The translations under genes and the position numbers were made by a program. Positions 57,151 through 64,000 of a stretch of 64,000 bases of DNA are shown here, piece after piece; positions within the stretch are counted from its first letter, which is position 1; each line of letters starts with the position of its first letter. The notes under the pieces were generated by a model. The model saw nothing but the letters and a program-made list of their open reading frames with translations. It had not been told where the DNA came from and searched no databases. Origin of the DNA: Aquimarina sp. Aq107 (GTDB lineage: Bacteria > Bacteroidota > Bacteroidia > Flavobacteriales > Flavobacteriaceae); NCBI RefSeq assembly GCF_943733665.1, contig NZ_OX030782.1, forward strand, positions 2,586,001 to 2,650,000, written 5' to 3'.

Positions 57151-57966
57151 ATGAAAAGAATAGCATCAATCTTATTTTTACTTTGTTTTATTCCCCAAGC
57201 CAATGCCCAAAACCTTTATGAAGATGCTTTAACTGCTGCTAGTTATGCATATTCTCATTCTAAAAAGGCGCACGGAGCAAATAATGTATTTCATACTCAG
57301 GAATATGCTGATAAAGCAATAGAAGCTCTTGAGAAAGTAGAAGCACTTGCTGATAAGTGTGGTTGTGAAGAAGCTAATGAGACAGCATATGAGGCTAAAA
57401 CTAATATGGTAAGCTCACTAGATCAAGATACTTATGAGCGAAGCAGATATTATGCAAAACAGGCAAAAGATCTTGGTCCTAAATTATTAGAACAATTAAC
57501 CGATTGCCAAGCTAATAATGGTAGTAGTGAATCTTATGTGGTGGATGCTGTTAGTGAAGAAGAAGAAGCAATAGCAGTTGCTTCTGAAGAAGTAGCACAA
57601 AAACAAAAAGAATTAGAAGAGCAAAGACGTCAGTTAGCTATTGAACAACAGAAATTACAACAGCAAATTGCAGAACAACAGAAAGCTCAAGCAGCATTCG
57701 AAGCTCAACGTGCTGAAGAATTAAAAGAACAAACAGTAGTAAAAGCTAAAGCAGAACAAGCATTACAAAAACTAGAAAGTGCTTTACAAGAATTAAGTAT
57801 AGCTTTTGATGATGAATCAATCTTCGAATCTCAAAAGGATTATTTAAGAAGTGAAAATGATTTACAAAACGAAACTTTAAATGATACAAAAAGTTTTTAT
57901 GTAAATAGAGCTAAAGAACTTACTAAAAGTGCTATGCAACAATTCGCTGGATACACAGAAAATTAA
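57151..57966 (+). CDS. Secreted coiled-coil protein (function unknown)
   Basis: A 271-residue protein from the ATG at 57151 with signal peptide MKRIASILFLLCFIPQANAQ. An N-terminal helical part with a Cys-Gly-Cys (KCGCEEANE) is followed by a long Gln/Glu/Ala-rich coiled coil (about 155-235, QRRQLAIEQQKLQQQIAEQQ) and a C-terminal helix. It looks like a periplasmic structural or bundle-forming protein; no family name is recognised. It is a single gene with its own promoter and terminator. Confidence 0.7.
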   Translation: MKRIASILFLLCFIPQANAQNLYEDALTAASYAYSHSKKAHGANNVFHTQEYADKAIEALEKVEALADKCGCEEANETAYEAKTNMVSSLDQDTYERSRYYAKQAKDLGPKLLEQLTDCQANNGSSESYVVDAVSEEEEAIAVASEEVAQKQKELEEQRRQLAIEQQKLQQQIAEQQKAQAAFEAQRAEELKEQTVVKAKAEQALQKLESALQELSIAFDDESIFESQKDYLRSENDLQNETLNDTKSFYVNRAKELTKSAMQQFAGYTEN

Positions 57967-58010
57967 TACAATTGAATTTTATTTTGTAGCCCCAAAATAA
58001 AATTTTTTAG

Positions 58011-58044
58011 AAGCGACATCTTAATTTAAGATGTCGTTTTTTTT
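58011..58044 (+). terminator. Intrinsic terminator
   Basis: CGACATCTTA (58014-58023) pairs with TAAGATGTCG (58027-58036) around ATT and is followed by TTTTTTTT. Confidence 0.93.
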
Positions 58045-58076
58045 GATCTAATGTGAATAAAATTTAAAGCAACATA

Positions 58077-58128
58077 TTTAGTTTTATGGAAATATTCCAT
58101 AAATTTGGAAAAATTCCATAAAACTAAA
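58077..58128 (+). promoter_or_regulatory. Double-palindrome operator with embedded promoter of the Pol IV-DnaE cassette
   Basis: Outer arms TTTAGTTTTATGGAA (58077-58091) and TTCCATAAAACTAAA (58114-58128) are a perfect 15-bp inverted repeat. Inside are two smaller palindromes, ATGGAA-n3-TTCCAT (58086-58100) and TGGAA-n3-TTCCA (58106-58118). TAAATTTG (58100-58107), an exact -7 box, lies between them, so bound repressor would cover the promoter. The TTG start is at 58131. A LexA- or S24-type repressor is the likely but unproven binder. Confidence 0.7.
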
Positions 58129-58130
58129 TA

Positions 58131-59342
58131 TTGAGAACTATATTACATCTTGATCTTGATACATTTTATGTATCAGTAGAACGTCTTATTGATAGTTCAT
58201 TACAAAAAAAACCTTTACTAGTAGGTGGTATTAGTGATCGTGGTGTTGTAGCAGCCTGTAGCTATGAAACCCGAGCATTTGGTATACACTCAGGAATGTC
58301 TATGAAGATAGCGAAAGAACTATGTCCAGAAGCTACAATCATAAAAGGTAATGCGGGTACATATAGTAGATACTCTGATCTAGTTACAGAAATTATTAAA
58401 GATAAAGTTCCTGTTTTTGAAAAATCTAGTATAGATGAATTTTATGCAGATTTATCAGGAATGGATAAATTTTTTGGTGCCTATAAGTATGCATCAGAAC
58501 TTAGACAAACCATCATATCAGAAACCGGTTTACCAATATCTTTAGGTTTTGCTCAAAACAAGATCGTATCTAAAGTAGCTACTAATGAAGCGAAACCTAA
58601 TAATCAATTAAAAATTGATTTTGGTACCGAAAAACCTTTTCTAGCTCCGTTATCTATCAAAAAAATTCCTATGGTTGGTGACAAAACTTTTCTAACACTT
58701 CGTAATCTAGGAGTGCGGCAAGTAAAAACAATACAAGATATGCCTGTAGATGTTATGAAAAGAGTTTTAGGAGTAAATGGATTAACTATATGGAAAAGAG
58801 CAAATGGAATAGATAACACACCAGTTATTGGTTTTTCTGAACGTAAATCTATATCAACAGAAAGAACATTCGATAGAGATACCATAGATGTTCACAAACT
58901 ACGTAACATTCTTATAGCAATGACAGAAAACCTTTCATATCAATTGCGTAGAGGAAATAAACTGTCTGCGTGTATTGCAGTAAAAATAAGATATTCTGAT
59001 TTTAACACATACTCTAAACAACTTAAGATTCCGTATACCAGTGCTGATCATATTCTAATCCCAAAAATTCTAGAACTATTCGAAAAATTGTATCAAAAAC
59101 GATTATTAGTACGATTGATAGGTATTAGATTTAGTCATTTGGTAACCGGAAATTATCAAATAAATCTGTTTGAGGATAATGAAAAACAACTTAATCTATA
59201 CAAAGCATTAGATCATATTAGAGGTCAATACGGAGATCGTAGCGTAATTAGAGCTGTAGCTATGGGGGCAAAAACTATCGGTAGAATGCAAAATCCATTT
59301 AATGGCCAACCTCCAATTGTATTAGCACATAGAAAACAATAA
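58131..59342 (+). CDS. DNA polymerase IV-like Y-family polymerase
   Basis: A 403-residue translesion polymerase starting at TTG. The catalytic residues are present: LHLDLDTFYVSVE with Asp8, and SIDEFYADLSG with Asp102 and Glu103, so it should be active, unlike ImuB. The little-finger region and thumb helix-hairpin-helix (VGDKTFLTLRNLGVRQVKTIQ) follow. It is 2 bases upstream of a DnaE-like gene, and the promoter lies in a palindromic operator, fitting a damage-inducible mutagenesis cassette. No repressor gene is adjacent. Confidence 0.9.
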   Translation: MRTILHLDLDTFYVSVERLIDSSLQKKPLLVGGISDRGVVAACSYETRAFGIHSGMSMKIAKELCPEATIIKGNAGTYSRYSDLVTEIIKDKVPVFEKSSIDEFYADLSGMDKFFGAYKYASELRQTIISETGLPISLGFAQNKIVSKVATNEAKPNNQLKIDFGTEKPFLAPLSIKKIPMVGDKTFLTLRNLGVRQVKTIQDMPVDVMKRVLGVNGLTIWKRANGIDNTPVIGFSERKSISTERTFDRDTIDVHKLRNILIAMTENLSYQLRRGNKLSACIAVKIRYSDFNTYSKQLKIPYTSADHILIPKILELFEKLYQKRLLVRLIGIRFSHLVTGNYQINLFEDNEKQLNLYKALDHIRGQYGDRSVIRAVAMGAKTIGRMQNPFNGQPPIVLAHRKQ

Positions 59343-59344
59343 AC

Positions 59345-62302
59345 GTGTATCTTAATTGTCATTCATATTACAGTTTACGATTCGGAACTTTTTCTGAAAT
59401 AACATTATTAGAACTTGCTAAAGAAAATAAAGTAGACGCTATAGCTTTAACAGATATTAATAATACATCAGCTTGTTTAAACTTTATTAGAAAAGCAAAA
59501 GAGTATAAAATCAAACCTATTGTAGGTATTGATTTTAGAAATAATCATCAACAACTATATGTTGGTATTGCTAAAAACAACGAAGGATATAAAGAATTAA
59601 ATGATTTTTTATCCTACCATTTTCATAATAAAATTGAGTTTCCTAAAAACGCTCCGCTATTCAATAATGTTTTTATCATATACCCTTTTAAACTAATTAT
59701 AGAAACAAAAAAAAATAATTTTTTATCAAATGAATTTATAGGTATTTCTATAAAAGATTTAGCGAAACTTAGGTTTTCAAAGTATCTAAAACTAGAAAAA
59801 AAACTTGTTACACTACAACCTGTAACTTTTAGAACTAAAAAAGATTTTAATGCGCATCGTTTACTAAGAGCTATCGATAATAATATTCTATTGAGTCGTT
59901 TACCAGAGGATCAACAAGCATGCTTTTCAGAAAAAATGATCCCCAATGATGAAATTAAAAAACAATTTATTGAATTTGATTTTATTATAAAAAATACCGA
60001 AATCATACTAAATCAATGTAATGTAAGTTTCAATTTTTCTAAAAACAAACCTTCATTAAATCAAAAAACCTATACGGGAAGTATAGAAGAAGATAATATC
60101 TTATTAAAAAAATTATGTAAAAAGGGCCTTCCCTATCGATATAATAAACCAACAAAAAAAGTACTCGATAGATTAAAAAAAGAACTTGATTTAATTACCA
60201 AAATGAATTTTGTTTCTTATTTCTTAATTAACTGGAGAATTATTTCTTACGCTCAGGAAAAAGGGTATTACTATGTTGGTCGTGGTAGTGGTGCTAATAG
60301 CATAGTAGCTTATCTTCTAAAAATTACAGATGTAGACCCTATCGAATTAGACTTATATTTCGAAAGATTTATAAATTCACATCGTACTAGTCCTCCAGAC
60401 TTTGATATTGATTTTTCTTGGAGAGATAGACAGGATATTACACGATTTATATTTTCAGAATTCGAAAATGTCGCATTACTAGGGGCATATGTAACTTTCC
60501 ATTATAAAGGAGCTGTAAGAGAGTTAGGTAAAGTATTTGGTTTACCCAAATTCGAAATCGATAAACTCAGTGAAGGTAACTACGATTACAATTCTTTAGA
60601 TCATATCCATAAACTAGTAATTGTTTATAGTCAACTTATACAAGGAATTCCCAATTATATAAGTATTCATGCAAGTGGTATATTGATTAGTGATAGATCA
60701 CTTCATAATTATGCAGCTACCGATATACCTCCCAAGGGTTTTCCTACTGTACAATTTGATATGATCATTGCAGAAGATCTTGGACTATATAAGTTTGATA
60801 TTTTGGGGCAACGTGGACTTGCTAAGATTAAAGAAGCAATAAAGATTATTGAATACAATCAACCAGAAAAGGCAAACTTTGATATTCACGATATAGATAG
60901 CTTTAAAAAAGACCCTAATATCAATGGTCTAATAAGAGATGCAAAATGTCTTGCTTGTTTTTATGTAGAATCTCCTGCAATGCGTATGCTGTTAAGTAAA
61001 CTTAAAACCGATAATTATTTAGGATTAGTTGCTGCAAGTTCTATTATACGACCTGGAGTTGCTAAAAGTGGGATGATGCGTGAATATATCTTACGAGAAC
61101 ACGATATCGAAAGACGAAAAAACTCGCATCCTATTATGTTGGATCTCATGAAAGAAACTTATGGAATTATGGTATACCAAGAAGATGTTATAAAGGTAGC
61201 GCATCTTTTTGCCAAACTAACCCTTGATGAAGCTGATGTGTTACGCAGAGGAATGAGTGGTAAATTTAGATCTCGTAAAGAATTTAAAGAAGTTCAAAAA
61301 AAATTTATTCAAAACTGCAAAAATGAAGGATATGAAGATAAATTAATTTTTGAAATATGGGATCAAGTAGCCAGTTTTGCTGGATACGCTTTTCCAAAAG
61401 GGCATTCTGCTTCTTATGCAGTAGAAAGCTATCAAAGTTTATTTCTAAAAGCCTATTTCCCTCTAGAATATCTTGTAGCTACATTAAATAATGGAGGCGG
61501 ATTTTATCGACCAGAAGTATATCTACATGAAGCTAAGCTACTAGGGGCAAAAATCCTAACTCCATGTATAAACATTAGCAAATACGAACACATTCTTATA
61601 AATAATGATATTTACCTAGGATTAAGCATCTTACGTAACTTAGATTATAAAACTTCAGAACTTATACTATCAGAACGCAAACAACATGGAACTTACTTGT
61701 CACTTAACAATTTTATCGATAGAGTACCTATAAGCATTGAACAAATAAGTATACTGATTAAAATAGGCGCATTTGCATACACACAAAAGAACAAACACGA
61801 ATTATTATGGGAGGCACATTTTAAATTGAATACTACTTTACCTGACCAGAATCAACCTGTTTTGTTTGAAGAAAAACACACTAAATATCAATTACCAAAG
61901 TTTCAAACATCAAAATTAGAAAATGCCTTTGAACAAATTGAATCTTTTGGATTTCCAATTTGTGGATATTACGAAATACTGGTATCAAAACCTATGAATC
62001 AAAATCGAGCTAATCAATTCAAAAATTTTATTAATAAAAAGATTGATATCTATGGGTATTTAATTGCTATGAAAAATACTAGAACTTCAAAAGGTAAGCG
62101 TATGGCATTTGGTACTTTTTTAGATCAATTTGGGGATGTTTTTGATACGGTTTTATTTCCTCCTATACAGGAAAAATATAAACTTAGACATAAAGGGGTT
62201 TATCGTATGTATGGTAAAGTAGTACAAGAATTTGGTTTTTTAAGTATTGAAATTATAAAGATTGTAAAACAAGATTACATTCAAGACCCCAGATACACAT
62301 AG
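59345..62302 (+). CDS. DnaE-type DNA polymerase III alpha subunit (translesion cassette)
   Basis: A 985-residue C-family polymerase starting at GTG, shorter than the 1150-1500 of the replicative subunit. The N-terminal PHP domain is degenerate: LNCHSYYSLRFG lacks the first histidine, and ALTDINNTS replaces the histidine of ALTDHGN. The polymerase core has GRGSGANSIVAYLL and the catalytic PDFDIDFSW (Asp352, Asp354, Asp356), then VYQEDVI and RRGMSGKFRSR, with a C-terminal OB fold. Position after Pol IV suggests a DnaE2/ImuC-like mutagenic role. Confidence 0.88.
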   Translation: MYLNCHSYYSLRFGTFSEITLLELAKENKVDAIALTDINNTSACLNFIRKAKEYKIKPIVGIDFRNNHQQLYVGIAKNNEGYKELNDFLSYHFHNKIEFPKNAPLFNNVFIIYPFKLIIETKKNNFLSNEFIGISIKDLAKLRFSKYLKLEKKLVTLQPVTFRTKKDFNAHRLLRAIDNNILLSRLPEDQQACFSEKMIPNDEIKKQFIEFDFIIKNTEIILNQCNVSFNFSKNKPSLNQKTYTGSIEEDNILLKKLCKKGLPYRYNKPTKKVLDRLKKELDLITKMNFVSYFLINWRIISYAQEKGYYYVGRGSGANSIVAYLLKITDVDPIELDLYFERFINSHRTSPPDFDIDFSWRDRQDITRFIFSEFENVALLGAYVTFHYKGAVRELGKVFGLPKFEIDKLSEGNYDYNSLDHIHKLVIVYSQLIQGIPNYISIHASGILISDRSLHNYAATDIPPKGFPTVQFDMIIAEDLGLYKFDILGQRGLAKIKEAIKIIEYNQPEKANFDIHDIDSFKKDPNINGLIRDAKCLACFYVESPAMRMLLSKLKTDNYLGLVAASSIIRPGVAKSGMMREYILREHDIERRKNSHPIMLDLMKETYGIMVYQEDVIKVAHLFAKLTLDEADVLRRGMSGKFRSRKEFKEVQKKFIQNCKNEGYEDKLIFEIWDQVASFAGYAFPKGHSASYAVESYQSLFLKAYFPLEYLVATLNNGGGFYRPEVYLHEAKLLGAKILTPCINISKYEHILINNDIYLGLSILRNLDYKTSELILSERKQHGTYLSLNNFIDRVPISIEQISILIKIGAFAYTQKNKHELLWEAHFKLNTTLPDQNQPVLFEEKHTKYQLPKFQTSKLENAFEQIESFGFPICGYYEILVSKPMNQNRANQFKNFINKKIDIYGYLIAMKNTRTSKGKRMAFGTFLDQFGDVFDTVLFPPIQEKYKLRHKGVYRMYGKVVQEFGFLSIEIIKIVKQDYIQDPRYT

Positions 62303-62335
62303 GTTAAACTTTTTATCTTTCTATTAACCAGGTAT

Positions 62336-62932
62336 TTAATTGCAATCCAATTTAATATCAACTTGATTTAATTCCCTCCATATTGATTCATCAAATGATT
62401 TTGGAGATACCCTAAAATAAACTATGTGCTTTTTTAAATGATTACAATAAGATAAAGAAATCTTTGTGTGTAATTTTATATACTCATTCTTAAAAAAAAC
62501 ATCATAAACCTCTATAATACCATCGAAAGATGATGTTGAGTCTTCAGATTTTTTAAATGTTGTATTCGTATTTGGTAGCCTTTTAAACAGTTTTAATTTT
62601 GTAAGTAATCCTGTCTTCATAAGTCCTGTAAAATAAGTCTCCATATCAGATTCGATTTTAGAAACAGTAAGGTTTGGATTAGTATCTAAAACCCATATAA
62701 AAACATAACTGAAATATTCTTCATGTTCTTTATCACCCCATCCTTCTGCAAAACGTATATGTTCTTCTCCCTCATAAGGAAGTGAACGAGCAAAAATTAA
62801 TGGAAACTCTAGAACCTCTTTTCTCCAAGTATCCGGAGCTTCTAAAAGGTTATCAATTTGGTTAGTTTTACACCCTTCTATCAAAATAATAATCACAAAA
62901 CTTAAAATAATTTGTAATAAACGTGCTTTCAT
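62336..62932 (-). CDS. Lipoprotein of unknown function
   Basis: A 198-residue lipoprotein: MKARLLQIILSFVIIILIEGC gives a lipobox cysteine at 21. The rest is a mixed alpha/beta domain with SLPYEGEEHIRFAEGWGDKEHEEYFSYVF and FFKNEYIKLHTKISLSYC, ending in DIKLDCN. I do not recognise the family. It is convergent with the DnaE gene, 33 bases away, where GGTTAA/TTAACC gives only a poor hairpin. Confidence 0.7.
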   Translation of the reverse strand: MKARLLQIILSFVIIILIEGCKTNQIDNLLEAPDTWRKEVLEFPLIFARSLPYEGEEHIRFAEGWGDKEHEEYFSYVFIWVLDTNPNLTVSKIESDMETYFTGLMKTGLLTKLKLFKRLPNTNTTFKKSEDSTSSFDGIIEVYDVFFKNEYIKLHTKISLSYCNHLKKHIVYFRVSPKSFDESIWRELNQVDIKLDCN

Positions 62933-63069
62933 AAATATTAAATTTTAAAGCTTACAAATTAAATCATCAAAACTTCTCGAATGAGATTATGTGATAAATG
63001 GGAATCTTTTGGGATAAACAGGAAGAAATAAAAATAATAGTATTTAGAAACGAGAAAAACACTGTATAT

Positions 63070-63945
63070 CTAACTTTGTAAAATTTTATTAAACCAAGTT
63101 ATTTTAGACCTAGAAACTGGGATTTTAATACTCAATCCAGTTATAGTTAATTGATATCCTCTCGCATTTCCTTTTATCTTCTCTACCATTTTTGTGTTAA
63201 CTAAATAAGAGCGATGACATCTAAATAAAAATGGGTACTCTATCAATTTATCACCAACATTAGCTAATGTATTTCTAAGTAAAAAACTACAAACTTCTCC
63301 TTTATTAAAATAAAAAATCTCAACATAATTACCACTACTTTTAATTGCCAAAATTGCACCAGGATATACTAAAAACTCTTCTTTATCTAATCCAGAACTA
63401 AGTAAAACTTCTTTTTTCAAAGAAAAATCTAACGGTACAGATTCTGATGGTATCGAATAATTAGTATTTCTAAAAAATGTATCTAATACTATATAACGTT
63501 TTATAAATAAAGAGAGAGGAATAAATAAGACCTCAAAAATCATTATATATTTTAACGTAGATACTAACCAATCTAAATAATCATGATTATTGAATCCTCC
63601 AACTAATAAATTAATAATAAACGATAATACTAGAAATATCGAAATATCTAATACAATAGATTTAGTATATATATAAAAAGTAGGATTAGTACTAGAATTA
63701 TCTAGTCCAATATTAGAGAAAGATGGTATTATAACTCTTGTTATAAAAGTTATTACAAATACTAAAAACGCTGTAAGTAAAGAATCACTAAAAACTCTAA
63801 ATAATGGATAAGATCTATATTCAAACGGTTGAAATAATAATAACAATAAGAAAACTAAAGCACCAAATATAAATGATATTAAAAATGCGCTTTTTATTTT
63901 TATTGAAACTCTTGTCTCTTTCAGTGCTTGTAAATTAAGTATCAT
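63070..63945 (-). CDS. Membrane-bound LytTR transcriptional regulator (four transmembrane helices)
   Basis: A 291-residue protein. Four hydrophobic helices (about 17-39, 52-70, 92-113, 127-147) precede a LytTR DNA-binding domain (about 190-291: LAIKSSGNYVEIFY, FLLRNTLANVGDKL, FLFRCHRSYLVNTKMVEKI, ITGLSIKIPVSRSK). It resembles the Bacteroidetes integral-membrane LytTR family, which has no receiver domain, so signals would act through the helices. It is a third LytTR gene in the window, but its domain differs clearly from the pair at 47.6 and 51.0 kb. Confidence 0.88.
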   Translation of the reverse strand: MILNLQALKETRVSIKIKSAFLISFIFGALVFLLLLLFQPFEYRSYPLFRVFSDSLLTAFLVFVITFITRVIIPSFSNIGLDNSSTNPTFYIYTKSIVLDISIFLVLSFIINLLVGGFNNHDYLDWLVSTLKYIMIFEVLFIPLSLFIKRYIVLDTFFRNTNYSIPSESVPLDFSLKKEVLLSSGLDKEEFLVYPGAILAIKSSGNYVEIFYFNKGEVCSFLLRNTLANVGDKLIEYPFLFRCHRSYLVNTKMVEKIKGNARGYQLTITGLSIKIPVSRSKITWFNKILQS

Positions 63946-64000
63946 ATACCAATATTAAGGTACTTAAAATTAAATGGATATTGCAAACAAAGCAAGAATT

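Overview
The window is AT-rich chromosomal DNA from a member of the Bacteroidetes, most likely a marine Flavobacteriaceae (an Aquimarina-like organism is my guess; the sequence alone does not fix the genus). Reasons: promoters of the Bacteroidetes type (TTG, about 19-21 bases, TAnnTTTG) with few Shine-Dalgarno sites, a SusC-like TonB-dependent receptor paired with a DUF4249 lipoprotein, a long-form GAPDH, a monomeric isocitrate dehydrogenase, and many families typical of this phylum. I saw no rRNA, tRNA, CRISPR array or transposase.

1-23 kb is mostly conserved housekeeping DNA. A minus-strand operon runs GNAT-prmC-LOG-ligA (ligA is cut by the window edge). A plus-strand run follows: LEA14-like lipoprotein, ribD, HAD phosphatase, EamA transporter and YigZ. 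Next come a thioesterase, dnaA, a low-molecular-weight tyrosine phosphatase and an RsmI-like methyltransferase, then a lytic-transglycosylase-like gene and a minus operon dapF-GNAT-mltG. After these are the HtrA/DegQ protease, GAPDH, a coiled-coil membrane protein, trmD, rplS and monomeric icd. The 970-base gap between rplS and icd holds a terminator with no gene in front of it, so it may encode an RNA.

23-33 kb is an envelope block. An ECF sigma factor, a putative anti-sigma factor, a DUF4097-like protein and three outer-membrane barrel proteins (two of them tandem paralogues) are followed by a TonB-dependent receptor with its DUF4249 partner, murQ, a DUF6095-like membrane protein and a DUF6340-like lipoprotein.

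33-43.4 kb is a type VI secretion effector island: VgrG, an unknown protein in the adaptor position, a 1639-residue PAAR-like/Rhs protein ending in an AHH nuclease toxin, an Imm11-like immunity protein and a lysine-rich unknown. No T6SS structural genes are present. Two secreted proteins sharing an FSDGVPSI-type domain lie on either side of it (33.4 kb and 46.5 kb).

43.6-56.2 kb is the most unusual part. It holds five short GG-leader peptides too small for routine annotation. Two four-cysteine peptides lie at 43.6-44.0 kb, one of them frameshifted. Three Thr/Ser-rich peptides lie at 50.2-51.0 kb. The second group sits between a TPR-transmembrane-AraC regulator with a divergent LytTR protein on one side, and a LytTR response regulator with two near-duplicate TPR histidine kinases on the other. 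An identical 20-bp perfect palindrome lies in the divergent regulator intergenic region (48271-48290) and just upstream of the first peptide gene (50100-50119). My inference is a peptide signal or RiPP locus wired to membrane TPR sensors. No modification enzyme or exporter is in the window.

56.3-64 kb carries a DinB-fold protein, a secreted coiled-coil protein, a Pol IV-DnaE translesion cassette whose promoter is embedded in a double palindrome, a lipoprotein, and a membrane-bound LytTR regulator.
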